This document shows, piece by piece, positions 47,110-58,589 of a stretch of 64,000 nucleotides of DNA. Location of the stretch: NCBI GenBank assembly GCA_026874595.1, contig CM049312.1:25663956-25727955 (forward strand), written 5' to 3'. The position numbers and the translations under genes were made by a program. The notes beneath the pieces were generated by a model. That model searched no databases, had not been told where the DNA came from, and was given only the letters and a program-made list of their open reading frames with translations. This stretch comes from Sipunculus nudus. Taxonomy: Eukaryota; Annelida; Sipuncula; Golfingiida; Sipunculidae. Positions within the stretch are counted from its first letter, which is position 1, and every line of letters begins with the position of its first letter.

Positions 47110-47310
47110 TACAGTCGTGTATTTTCGTGTGCACACAATCGTGCGTGCTTTGTGTGCACGAAACTCGATCACTGCGTGTAAGGAGCAATATACACGATAA
47201 TTCGTGTACATAAGTAATTGTACGCACGATATCGTGTATGCAGTACACAATATACACGATTTAGTGTATGCAGTACACAATATACACGATATCGTGCGTA
47301 CAGGCTCAGT
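47110..47310. repeat. Cluster of palindromic TACACGATATCGTGTA repeats
   Basis: The 30-bp unit GTGTATGCAGTACACAATAT plus ACACGATTTA is repeated at 47234 and 47264, flanked by diverged copies (ATACACGATAATTCGTGTA, TACGCACGATATCGTG). Almost every unit is itself a short palindrome. Confidence 0.6.
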
Positions 47311-47484
47311 CGTACCTGATATCCCGCTACTGGGGGGTTGCGGAGCGCCACCGTGTGTCTGTGTAAGAGACTAATATCCCGCTGCGCGCTAGCTCATTTC
47401 CGGTGCTTGGTAAAACCCGGACTTGGATTCGAACCCCGGACTCGGACTCCACAGTAATAATCGCCGGACCCCGAAACAACAGCT

Positions 47485-47486
<2 letters not shown>

Positions 47487-47561
<75 letters not shown>
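47487..47561. repeat. (TA)n microsatellite
   Basis: About 75 bp of TA with one TACATA interruption, followed by (CA)n. It is the insertion site of the next element. Confidence 0.9.
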
Positions 47562-47570
<9 letters not shown>

Positions 47571-47572
<2 letters not shown>

Positions 47573-49413
47573 GTGAAACCTGTCTAAAGCGGACAGTCAA
47601 GGGACTCAACCATTTTTTCCTTAATAGTGAGGTGTCCTTGTCAGGCAGGTTGACCTTGGTTGATATATAACTGAGGGATAATAAAAAAAGACAACGAACA
47701 GCTGCAAGAACGTGTTTATTGTATTATATCAGATTTCATATATATGTTATGCATATTCATGCACACATCATGCATTCAATGTTCATATACAAACTGTGAT
47801 TATTTTTACTTATCTTAAGTAGTAAACAATATAAGGAGAAAAGACATCAGTAAAAACAATGTTCTTATACTCGCGTACGCTCTTTTTCGCTTTTTCACTC
47901 AGTGGAATAAGCTTGACTTTCTCAGATAGCATAAGCTCCCGCCCAGGTAGAATGGTACCCTGCTCTATTATGGCCCTCAGCCAAGCATAGAGACAGGCGT
48001 ACAACGCCATCTTAAGTACTCCCAGTTGCAACTCCTGACTTACCGTAGACTGGTTCCAACTCCAGGCCGCACGCTCATACCGATTGTCATGCACGTTCTT
48101 GCAATCCTGGCTGGTTATCCGTGAAGATTTGTTATAAAATAACTTTCTTTAGTTATTTATAGTTTCCGATTATTGAAAAATGAGTTGTTGCACAAAAATT
48201 GACTGATGGATGTATATGATACGATATACTGAATCTTTGATATTCGACTGTACGTGACATTGGTTTATTATGAATATCTGTTAATATAATCATAAATGTC
48301 ACACCTAATGCACAGCCAACTTTTGGCAACTTCTCTGAGCAAACAAAATGGTTATTTGTATCATATATATTATACATACTGGAGCTGGAACCTATCTGCT
48401 GGGATTACTAAAGATGGCCTTGTACGTACGCGCCCATCTCTATGATTGGCCTAGAACAGCGGTGCCACAATAGAGCGGGGTACCAGTCTACAGCCAAGGG
48501 GTACATGTGGTGCCACCTGGCCGCATTGCCTAAAACTATCCTTTTTCAGCTGTCCAAGTGCGATAATCTCAAAGATAATGACGACGATATAATTGCGAAG
48601 ATTATAATGGCTACGAACGTGTGAACTTTTTTTTATAGATGAATGTAGTTTTAGCCTAAAATAAACTTTCTTTATAATGGTTGTTTGGTTTGATTTGCTT
48701 TAATGTTGAAAGCACGCGAGATTAAACGAACCCCGAGGAGCTTGTGCACGGCGGCATGGTTCAAGCAGCTACGGAGCAAGCAGATGTTTGACACTGAGCA
48801 GATCAGATTGAGATATACTGAGCGAAACCGATAAATTAATATCGAAGAGCCAGCTGTAACAAAGTGGCTAATATCACAGTTAGATATTGCGTTGAGTGAT
48901 CAGGGACGCATGGGTAATCGGTAGCCGTTTAATCAATTTAATGACCCCGCGGTCGAGCGAAAATATGCAGCTTCGTAACGTGTGAATGATCAACCGTGAA
49001 ATAAAGTCACACGATGTTTACCGCTTCATGTTTGCTGTGTTTAACTTAGGAGCACATAACACCGTGACATGAGCACTGTCATGCATTAAGGTAACAACTG
49101 GGTATTGCATAATCCTTTGTGTTCCAGTCCAAGGAACAACAGTACCGGTGGCCTTTGATGTTGCCCGGGGCGAGTGATCAGTGTCCGCCGAAGGTGGCGT
49201 ATCGTGTTCGCATTTGTCACGTTCATTTACTCTTAGAGTATTGGTTTGAGATGAAATCTGCTGTCCGTTGTCCGCAGTAGTGAGGTGTCCGCCTTACAGA
49301 TCGAGGTTCCGCTTATACATAACATATAGGGAATTTTAAAGGGACTTAACTATCTTGTCCGTTATAGCCAGTTGTTCGCCTAAGTGAGGTGTCCGTTAGA
49401 CCAGTTTTCACTG
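47571..49413. mobile_element. 1.84-kb element with CAGTGAAA inverted ends
   Basis: The left end CAGTGAAACCTGTCTAAAGC and the reverse complement of the right end, CAGTGAAAACTGGTCTAACG, are inverted repeats, and both continue into GGACA- and GTGAGGTGTCC-like blocks. It sits in a TA tract of the left fold-back arm, and the right arm shows the uninterrupted site. Ends of this form with TA insertion resemble pogo/Tigger-type mariner elements. The 94-codon minus-strand frame at 47810-48094 is not recognisable as transposase. Confidence 0.6.
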
Positions 49414-50169
49414 TATATTGTATGGATTGTTATTTCGTAATAATTTTACATGTGTTAGATACTTTACTATTTACTTTTATATAATACAATACGAATGTTT
49501 CCTCTGTAACATCTACAAAGCAGCTTTAATTTAACAGGACTCCAACTCGGATTCCGATTATAAATAAGTATAATTGAAACAATTCTTAAAATATTTTCTC
49601 TTATTCTTTAATCCGGACTCGAACTCTACGGGGCAAATTGTATCTTTTCTTTATAATTTGATTTTAAATTCATTTTTAATTTACCAATAGAGGATTCAGT
49701 ACTCAAGTTATTAATTCATTTTAACACTTTAATCAAATTTTAGGGTACGGATATAACTATATCCTTTGCATGGGAAATTTACTGTTAAACAGGTAATTGA
49801 GTTGGAGAATATATCAAGATTTAACTGTCATGTGTTTTGTGCATTTGTAAATATATGTGATCATGTTAAATCATTTACAAACATGAACATACTGGTGGCT
49901 ATGTTAAAATATGCAGCGAGATTAGGACTTTCAGATAGATGGTAAGATATATTATTTATCACAACTTATAAATGTAAATTACTTTAGTCCAAATTATTAA
50001 AACAAAAGTTTCAACAGCCTTTTTCTGTAAAATATTGGAAAAGAAATGATTTGATTTGATTCAACTATAGCAAAGGCCCTATATGAGAAGTAAAAGTAGA
50101 GATTCAAAAATAAATTGTATATCCGAATGTTAACATCGTTCAATAAATAAATTGAACCATAACAAACAG

Positions 50170-50323
50170 TGTGTGGAGTAGAAATGAAAGTACATTTTCA
50201 CCTCTTTGTTCTTTATGTCGGTTAGAAGAAAATATTGAACATTATTTATATAGTTGCAATACTATTTTATTTATGTGGGATATATTATGGAATAAACTGT
50301 GTAGAGAAAATAAAGTAAAATAA
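50170..50323 (+). pseudogene. LINE C-terminal CCHC-like fragment
   Basis: The frame FSPLCSLCRLEENIEHYLYS followed by CNTILFMWDILWNKL and a TAA has the C-x2-C-x8-H-x4-C arrangement and W-x-I-L-W-x-K-L tail found at the C-terminus of L1/Tx1- and related LINE polyproteins. No RT domain is found upstream, so this is a short remnant inside the fold-back. Confidence 0.55.
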
Positions 50324-51652
50324 AAAAATAAAGGCTTTTATGTAGATAACACTATATTCCAATATCCTTCTAAGTATTCAAAATTTATTGAAACATTGTA
50401 ACTTTGGAACCCTAGGTTAACAAAGAAAGGGAATTAAATTTATGGTGTACTTGTTAATACCAGACTGCCCGGACAACATGGTAAGACGCACGTGAAGAGT
50501 ACATGTAGATTTTTTTTTTTAACTTGCATGATTTAACATTGACCTTAAAGATTCCCGACAGTGGTTCTGTTCTCCATGTGTTGGCCAGTAGTGTGTTCAT
50601 TATCATTTTTAAAGAATTAAAATGAGGTTGTAGTTTCATTTGATAAACTATTCTAGTATATTGTTGCATTTTTAAATTTGAGATTTAAGGTATTCAGATT
50701 TATTTAAATTATAATTTATTTTATTGTTTATATATTTCACTCATATATGGTTAATTATCATATTGAATCGTGTTAGAGCTTAAATCGTACATGCAAAAAT
50801 GTATATGCATGGTGTAGCAGTTTTACATATATTTCACATTTTGAAACTAAAATTTGAAACACCTGCAGGTGTGCTGAATGTTTAAGGGAGAACTTTTAAT
50901 AATACAGGTATTATCAATTAACCCTCATGTCTTACTGGGTGATGTGTTTATAGTTTCAATAAATCTTAGCTCATTAATTCAATTTATGCAGTCATTCATT
51001 TGTGCTATTTTCATTCAATATCTATACAAGGTGCCGTTGTTTTATATAATTTTTTCATGAAATCACTAGATCACAGGCGCTTGAATCCCTATTTATAATA
51101 AAGATCTTTCGACGAAATCAGGTCAAACGTACCCAATAATAAACGGTAATACCTCATCACTTGCTATATAACAAAGTAGGCAACTCAACCAAAACCTTTC
51201 GTGCGATAATGAGGGAAGTTACCGTTCTCGATCTCTTTATACTCGCTTTATCTTCCTTGTATGCGTAATCCTGGTAATCCATATGATCGTTCCATACTCA
51301 TTTCCATTGTAAGAAGCTACAGAATCAAATCCATCCTGTTTAAATTCCATTGTTTTCAACCATCAATACAAGCTACCTGGATAACCTTTTGTGGTGATGT
51401 CTGAATTTCGACGTGGTCCATACCAAGAGGTGGCGGAAGCGGCCTTCGTTAACAGGCAAGTGATGTGCAGCGGCATGACCTTACGTGACCCATCTGGAAT
51501 GGCCGCCGCCGAAAGGTTTTGGCTGAGTGCCTACCTTAATTGTCATATAACAAGTGATAACACGGTATTTCCGTTTTATTATTTGGTAGTTTGACCTGAT
51601 TTCGTCGACGGCGTATCTCTAAGAACATTGGAGATATGAAGACTTTATTATA

Positions 51653-53719
51653 TAAATTGGCTGTAATATTAGAACTATTGAAGATATATACGATTATTGT
51701 AATGAACATAATTTATTAGGATATATGCTAATAGCTGATTTTGAAAAAGCTTACGACTCCTTAAGTTGGAAATTTATAAACAAGACATTTAAATATTTTA
51801 ACTTTGGCACTAGTTTTTTAAAATGGTTACAGATTTTTTATAATGATATAGAGAGTTGTGTGATAAATAGCGGTTTTGCATCAAGATTCTTCAAATTACA
51901 CAGGGGAATAAGACAAGGGTGTCCCCTTTCTGCACTTATATTCATCACTGCCGTAGAAATGTTATCAATTGAAATTAAAAATAACCCTAATATTAATGGC
52001 GTTAAGATAGGTGACACAGAATATCATCTTGTACAATTAGCTGATGACACTACTATGTTTATAAAGAATGAAGAATCGATGAATAAAACTCGAGATGTTT
52101 TAGAAAAATTGAGAGGCGCATCTGGATTAAAGATCAATTTGAACAAGTCGGTTAGGGGGAAATTACAATAATCAAAACAGTATATGTGGGATTAACTGTC
52201 AGGATGGGCCATTTAAGATCTTAGGGATTTGGTGTTCAGCAAATAAAGCAGAGATGGATAGATTAAATTTTCGCACTAGAATACAGAAATTACGAAATAT
52301 TATAAACAGTTGGTGTCAAAGAGACTTGACATTAAAGGAAAATAACAGTAATTAAAAGTTTAGGCCTTTCTCAATTACTGTACGCAGGAACTGCACTGTA
52401 TGTCCCAGAATTGGTAGTTCAGGAAGCTAACAGTATACTTTTTAAATTTTTATGGAACAATAAACCTGATAAGATTAAACGTGCAACTATATGCTCACCT
52501 GTGGCAAAAGGTGGATTAAAAATGATAAATATATATGTAATAATAGAAAGTGTAAAGTTAAACTGGATAAATTTGATTTGTCGGAATATATTCAGACCAG
52601 TTGCTGATGTATATTTTAAAGGCTATAACCTGCGTGATATGTTAGTATTTTCATATGGTATGGATGATTTACCGGATAAATTACCTCGATTTTATAAGCA
52701 GTTGTTAGAGTCATGGAATATATTTAGAGAAAAGTGTGTTAAGGAGGTATTCTTGAATCAGTCATTATTGATTAATAAAAACATTCGATGTGGAGGAAAG
52801 ACAATATTCTATAATGATTTTTATTAAAAAAAAATATAATTTTTTGCAAGATATTGTTAGTAATTTTAAATTTTTAAGCTTCGAGGAAGCTAAGTTAAAA
52901 TATGGTTTGAAAAATGGAGATTATCTAAGATATCATTCAATGTTGACTGCAATACCAAGTAACTGGAAACAATTTGTTTCAGAAATAGGTAATGTAAAGG
53001 ATATCAAAGAACGAAATGTACTTGATACTGTTATAGGCCAATTAGATTTGTATAAATGTAGGACAGGAGATTTTTATGAAACGGCAATATCCATTGAATA
53101 TGAACCCCCGTCAGCAGTATCCAAATGGGAAAAGGTATATTGTGATTTGGATTGGGATTCTGTTTTCACGTTAGCTTTTAAATTAGTAAAAGATACCAGG
53201 ATACAAACTCTTCAGTTTAAAATATTAACACAAATTTTTCCTTGTAATCTTAAGTTATTCCAGTGGCATATTGTTCATTCACCAAGATGCAACCATTGCT
53301 ACGAGATGGATACAATATAACACTACTTTACTGAAGGTGATACTGTTAAAATATTTTGGAGCTCATTTCAGTCTTGGTGGCGAAATATATCTACTTGTTA
53401 CTTTCATTCAAAAGGAAGAGATATTATATTTGGGGTGTTTGATGTTGAAAGCATCATGATCAAAGCTCTGAATTACTGTCTACTAATGGCAAAGAGATAA
53501 ATATATGCTGCGAAATATTCAGGAAAATGTTTATTCTTTTTAGGATACTTACAGGACCTTAAATACAGGTTAGAAACTGATATTTACATAGAAAACTGTA
53601 AATCAAAGAAAAATATGGAGAGTATAGATATATTAATGTATGTCTATTTGAAACTGTGAATGTTGTTGTGATGTAATTACTTTCAAAATAAAACTCTTTA
53701 AAAAAAAAAAGAAAAAAAA
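51653..53719 (+). mobile_element. 5'-truncated L1/Tx1-like LINE with 14-bp target duplication
   Basis: AAGACTTTATTATA occurs on both sides (51639-51652 and 53720-53733). The element starts inside the reverse-transcriptase domain and ends in AATAAA-like sequence at about 53690 and an A-rich tail (53700-53719). This is the product expected of target-primed reverse transcription. It lies inside the right terminal repeat of the long-TIR element, so it is the younger insertion. Confidence 0.85.
51657..53330 (+). pseudogene. Reverse transcriptase of the LINE, frameshifted
   Basis: The first segment reads IGCNIRTIEDI and then MLIADFEKAYDSLSWKFI, GIRQGCPLSALIFITAVEML and QLADDTTMF, the RT motifs with LADD in place of YADD. 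A stop at 52169-52171 and a frameshift near 52353 break the frame; it resumes as SLGLSQLLYAGTALYVPELV, continues to about 53320 and ends in a CNHCYEMDTI zinc-knuckle-like stretch. It is non-functional. Confidence 0.8.
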
Positions 53720-54009
53720 AAGACTTTATTATAGACAGGGATTCAAGCGCCTGTGACTAAATGCAGCATATTTATACTCAGTTTGGTCCTTGTGCATATG
53801 TTTTGTTTTGTTGTAGTTAATAGTTGATGTTAATAAAATGAAGCAAAAAAGTTGTTTGTCATATTTTCCCAGTGGTTTAAGGTAATCCTTCCATTTAAAT
53901 AAATTTGGAATATTTAAAAGGATATGGGAATATAAATGCTGTTTTTCTATATAAAAAAATCATTTACAACTTCACTTCAAAAAACTTAATTAACATAATT
54001 CATAAAATA

Positions 54010-54418
54010 GATTTTTGAGTTAAAATGAATTAATAACACGAGTGCTGAATTCTTAAAAGCCTATTGATCAATAAAAAAAATAATTATAAATGAATGAGAA
54101 AAAATAAATGACAGAGAGAAAATGTAATTATTCCTGTAGATTACGAGTCCGGATTATGTTTTTACAGAAAATGTTTTCAGAAGTAACTATATTTCCATTT
54201 CACCCATGCCATCTTCACTCATTTACAATCGAAGTCCGAGTTGGAGTCCGGTTAAATTTAAGATGCGTTACAGATAATACCAAAAGTAAGGAAACATTCG
54301 TATTGTATGTTAAAAGTGTATATAGTAAAGAATCTAACTCACGTAAAATTGTTATAATACAACAATCCATGCAATATATATAAGCTGTTGTTTCGGGGTC
54401 TGGCGATTATTTCTTCAT
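54010..54418 (-). repeat. Right arm of the large inverted repeat
   Basis: Reverse complement of the left arm (47455-47490 plus 49414-49735). At about 54378-54390 it reads straight from CAATCCATGCAATATATATA to AGCTGTTG, showing the left arm before its 1.84-kb insertion. Confidence 0.7.
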
Positions 54419-54909
54419 GACCTTTTCTTGGTTACCCTGGGAGTATGTCACTGGTTCTCGTTTTAACTGGAACTTTACTTAAATAAAAGCCGTTTCTTAC
54501 AAACGGTGCTCTCAAGTAAAGGCTGTTCCTGACAAATGGTGCTCGACTTATATAGTGCTATATCGTTTTATTTTCTATGATTGACGGCACTAGTCTAAGA
54601 ACCACCATAGAAAATGGTGTTATCCCCTTTAAGGACACACTTGTTAATCGTTAATGACTGTTCAAGACACAATTAAAACCAGTTTTATAATGCGTGGCCA
54701 TAGAGGAATTGCGTGACAAAAGTTCAGGTGGTACCACCGTCGATTTTATTCCAGATGTGGCAAATACGGTCAGTTTTCTGGAAGTAGGCCTACCCTGATT
54801 TAGACAGATGTTTAACATATTGACCCCTATACCAGATGACTATATAAAAAGTCATAAAAAGGAAAGTATATATGGCCTAATTAATTAAGGTTCAGTATTA
54901 CAGAGCATA

Positions 54910-55050
54910 TATATATATATAGGTGTCCTTATAGTAGGGAGGTAATAGGCCTTGATTTCGGGACCTACTTTCAAGGGACCGCCTATAAGTGGCCATAAAC
55001 AGAAGGTGCCCTTAGTACAGAGGTGCCCGTAAGGAGAGGTTTTTACTGAA
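54910..55050. repeat. Fragment related to the CAGTGAAA-ended element
   Basis: Contains GAGGTGCCCGTAAGGAGAGG then TTTTTACTG, and upstream AGGTGTCC and CAAGGGACC-like blocks resembling the ends of the element at 47571-49413. Partial and decayed. Confidence 0.35.
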
Positions 55051-55583
55051 TATATTTATTTACATTATTAATTTATTATACATAATATAATATATATTGT
55101 TCTTTAGATAATGTTTTTATCAATTATATAGTGTTGTTAAAAACGAATCAATACATAACATTAATAAATTATTAGAATAAGTCATAATTTGTATACGCAT
55201 TACTCTTCTTTTTAAATCATATTCAATTCTATAATTACTGTAAAAAAAATATTAAATTTTTGACTGAATATATATTGCGTTGTTTCCCTCTTTGACAATA
55301 ATAGATGAATTAACTGAAGGAAAGTTACTGTATTTAATTACATTTAAAAAATGAACTAAACCATGCAGTACTCATTTAAGTCAACTGTGAATAAATGCCA
55401 CGCAAATTTTGCAATATTATTTTGAGTAATTTGAACTATGAAGATTTTTTCATTCACGTATTTTCTTTTCTTCAAAATTCGTAAATAACGAAGACACATG
55501 TATATGAGATACATATGTTAACTTTATTGAATTAAATACATTCGAAAACAAATCAATATTCAGTGATGAAATAGGTAAATATT

Positions 55584-55632
<49 letters not shown>

Positions 55633-55874
55633 TTATGTCCTCTGTCATTATGATCCTTTTAAAACCCTGTTTCCGCAATTACTCCGCTTCTGATACAGAT
55701 GTTAGCTGCGCTTTCCCTTAAGTTCATAATCTCCGGGATAAAGCCAATAGCTAGTGATTTTGCATTTTTTACACCAAACCTAAACCGTCTTACACGTTTC
55801 CCTATTATTCAATGTTTTAGCAGAGTCCGCAAGTCTGCCAGTGAAGCTGGCAGTGCCGACAATCAACTTTTCAC
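55051..55874. other. No gene recognised
   Basis: AT-rich sequence with a (TA)n tract at 55589-55630. No other signal. Confidence 0.4.
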
Positions 55875-56260
55875 TTTTAAAGGGGCCTAATCACCTATCT
55901 GACCTTTATCAAATAAAGGTAATCCCTTGCAGCTTTTATATATAAATAAATTCAACAAGGGCATCTGGCAGCAAGTAAGTTAAGCGAGAGTTTTGCAAAT
56001 GGTGTTTTGCAACAAGTGACCGTACTACCTCCACATATATATTCAACCTAATACCTTAGGTTACATGTCTTCCCGTTTGTCAAAACTGCTGTGTTTACAA
56101 ACATGTTGTTGATAAAGAGTTCCATACATTCTTCACGAAAGCGTTATAAGAACGTTTCACAACCAAAATTATCCTTAGATCATTAATACATACACAGAAG
56201 AAGCCATGCAAAAATCACATAAATTCTTTTTCAAAAGGTAGGTGAATGGGCACCTTTAAG
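55875..56260. mobile_element. MITE copy 2
   Basis: The left end TTTTAAAGGGGCCTAATCAC and the reverse complement of the right end, CTTAAAGGTGCCCATTCACC, form an imperfect ~25-bp inverted repeat. The body aligns with 2428-2893 in the receptor intron, but is about 80 bp shorter. Confidence 0.65.
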
Positions 56261-56316
56261 ATTCACAAAGATAAAACCACAAACCTCCAACAAACTTTGA
56301 GCCTGTCATGGGCTGA

Positions 56317-56568
56317 TTGATACGACGCTACAGTCAAGAGATAATGAATGACCTGGAGTATCGCGGAATGCTACGGAGAAGGGCACGTGGTACCTCTGAT
56401 GCAGACGAAACTGTTGACACTGACGAAATCGTGGAAGAGCCGGTAGACCTACCGCGTACTTCAGACCAGTCTGATCCCAGTATACCAAGACGTTCACAAC
56501 GTGCCAGGAGGACACCAATGTGGTATGATCCTTGTTCACATCAACAAACGTGTTGCTCACCAATTTAA
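56317..56568 (+). pseudogene. C-terminal tail of a Ty3/gypsy-like polyprotein
   Basis: The frame ends in SIPRRSQRARRTPMWYDP. A basic RRSxRxRRxPxW(Y/L) segment after an acidic, Pro/Ser-rich stretch is common at the end of Ty3/gypsy pol products. No protease, RT or integrase domain is present upstream, so only the 3' end remains. Confidence 0.4.
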
Positions 56569-56804
56569 ACTAAGAATCCCAAGAGCCCTTGCCATTCAAA
56601 CCGATTAGTCAATCTAAAAAAAAAATCTAAGTGATGCCATACATCTCCATTGATGAATATATGTAATTTAACCTGTATTGCATGTGTATGTATTACATTT
56701 AGTAGTTGATGCGCGGTATCTATTGAAATTATGAATATGTAATATGACATATATTGTTGCATGTATTCTATTTAGTAGGTGATACAATTTTACATCGAAC
56801 TGAA

Positions 56805-57290
56805 TGTCGGGACGACATTTTATTAATAGTGGGGAAAAGTGACCGGGTATACCGCCTTCAGTTATGGCTGTTATTAATTTGTTGTGATCTGTGTACATAA
56901 ATGTGCACACTGTGTTATAATTGGTCATATTATAGCGCGCAAACGTTGTGATCCCTCTCGGTGCAAGGCACCTGGGTTGTAACCTTTGACCTCGTAATTA
57001 ATTTTCGCTTATTTATTATTTGTATAGAGTAAGAAGGTATAATTATATATATGATGTAATAGTAAGCGTTATATTTGATATCGTAAACACTACCCAGTTC
57101 TCATACATTTTTGTGACACTCTGAATTAACTTTAGTAAAGTTTCTTGTAATATTGTCCATTTGCATGTAAATAATGTACCTGGTTTTGTCGCCAAGATTG
57201 CCAATTAACGTCACTTTGCAGACAACTTAGAACTGAAGAGTTCATCAGTGTATATTTCTGTCATTTTACAGGTACGTAATTTTCAGTGTA
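56805..57290 (+). repeat. Possible polypurine tract and 3' LTR start
   Basis: TGTCGGGACGACATTTTATT is followed by AGTGGGGAAAAG and then TGACCGGG at about 56840. This series (GTCGGGACGACA, purine run, TG) commonly marks the polypurine tract and 3' LTR start of gypsy elements. The LTR end is not determined; TTTTACA near 57268 is one candidate. Confidence 0.35.
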
Positions 57291-57805
57291 TTTCCAGCTT
57301 GAATTAGTGTGTAAATGTTATTACAATAGAGAATGTCAGCCGTTATATTATCATAATAATGGTAATATTATCATTGTAACTATTACACTCCTATTTTGCT
57401 AAATGTGATCAAAAGGTTGATTACTCTTTGGCAAAAGGTTTAATCGTTTAATCTGTAATACTAGTAATATTTTCATGTATACATAGGTGAAAGCGCAGCA
57501 TATTGTGTTGGCGACAGTTAACTGTAAATTCTGTACATTCTGTATAATACTGTATGCCGAGTGTTTTTATACTGTATATATACATTCGTGTTACCGTTTT
57601 AATTGTATATATGATTTGGCAGGCAACTCTTGAACTGGAGAGTTTATTTCTCTCATTCCCAGTAGTAGTAAACCTGTAAAGCACATTCTCAATTTCTGTG
57701 TTGTGCTTGGGATTGTGTCTGAGACTGTGCTTGAAAGACGTCTGCATGTGCGGCCCACAACCCTATTAATAGCACCTACCACCCGGTTTGTGCGGAACTA
57801 CTGTT
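57291..57805. other. No gene recognised
   Basis: AT-rich sequence, possibly the remainder of the LTR. No independent signal. Confidence 0.3.
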
Positions 57806-57850
57806 ACACACACACACACACACACCCTCACACTCACAAACACACACACA
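57806..57850. repeat. (CA)n microsatellite
   Basis: Two (CA)n runs separated by CCTCACACTCACAAA. Confidence 0.85.
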
Positions 57851-58589
57851 AATATATGATAAATACTGGTGCGGCCATATTCCATCTCACCATTAATCAC
57901 TGCCACTTCGGACCACGTGAGAGACACTGCTTGTCCAGCTCCTATCATTCTACTGCTGGCCCAGCTCCTGAGTGCACGTGTTTACAGTCTACATCCATAC
58001 ATGCTGCCACGCCCTTACTGAGGGGGTGTCAAGTTCTTACCTTACTGAAGCTCTTTACAGCAATTATTGCTCAATATTGCTGATATAACCTGGAATCAGC
58101 CTCTGGATGTGTAGCGCCAGATCGGCCCTCTGACATTATGGCCAGATTACTGGCTTGCCAGAGTACCTGGACATCTAACTCTGAGGATCGTATTATAAGG
58201 CCCCATGAGGAGGCAAATATTCTCGTCATTTTTTTACAACGCCTCATTGCTTACAAGTATCGTGTTACTTCAAATAAACCCACTAGACCTTTTATAAGTT
58301 TCTTATCTCCTCAACGACACCTACCATGTGTGTGAAATATTCCGTTATAACCCAATATATTCGTATATTGTTCTGCATGTATGGGAGATTTCTGCCTGCG
58401 GTCTGCCTGCTGACTGTATGCGCAGATAAGGTTTTAAAGCGTGGCGTGGACTTGCAGGGCGATACTAAATTTGGTCACGACTCAGGGGGCCCAGGAGTCA
58501 ATGACTGAAATGAAAAATGCTTTTGTTACCTTTAGTCTATTCATGGCTACAAAAGCTGATGGAAAACTACCTGCTAAAACGCGTAGGGA

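Larger units (their letters stand above)
47453..49735 (+). repeat. Left arm of a large inverted repeat (interrupted)
   Basis: 47455-47490 (AATAATCGCCGGACCCCGAA, then ACAACAGCTTA) and 49414-49735 match the reverse complement of 54010-54418 in the same order. Shared blocks include TGGATTGTTNT, AATACGAATGTTTCCT, GGACTCCAACTCGGA and GTTATTAATTCATTTTAA. The arm is split by a (TA)n tract and by the element at 47571-49413. Confidence 0.7.
51071..53756. mobile_element. Long-TIR fold-back element (~606 bp) split by a LINE
   Basis: The left arm, TCACAGGCGCTTGAATCCCT to about 51204, matches the reverse complement of the right side (51513-51652 plus 53734-53756) over about 134 bp. Shared blocks include GACGAAATCAGGTCAAAC, CCAAATAATAAA-like, ATCACTTG and CCAAAACCTTTCG. 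The right arm carries about 30 extra bases near 51612-51640. Flanks CTAGA and CTAAA could be a 5-bp duplication. No transposase is encoded in the ~310-bp core. Confidence 0.75.

Noticed and set aside
47810-48094. 94-codon minus-strand frame as a transposase
   Set aside because: It lies inside the CAGTGAAA-ended element but shows no DDE or HTH pattern that I can recognise.
51391-51594. 67-codon frame in the core of the long-TIR element
   Set aside because: It runs into the terminal repeat and has no similarity that I recognise; likely chance.
58138-58335. 65-codon plus-strand gene
   Set aside because: No recognisable domain; it sits among decayed retroelement pieces.
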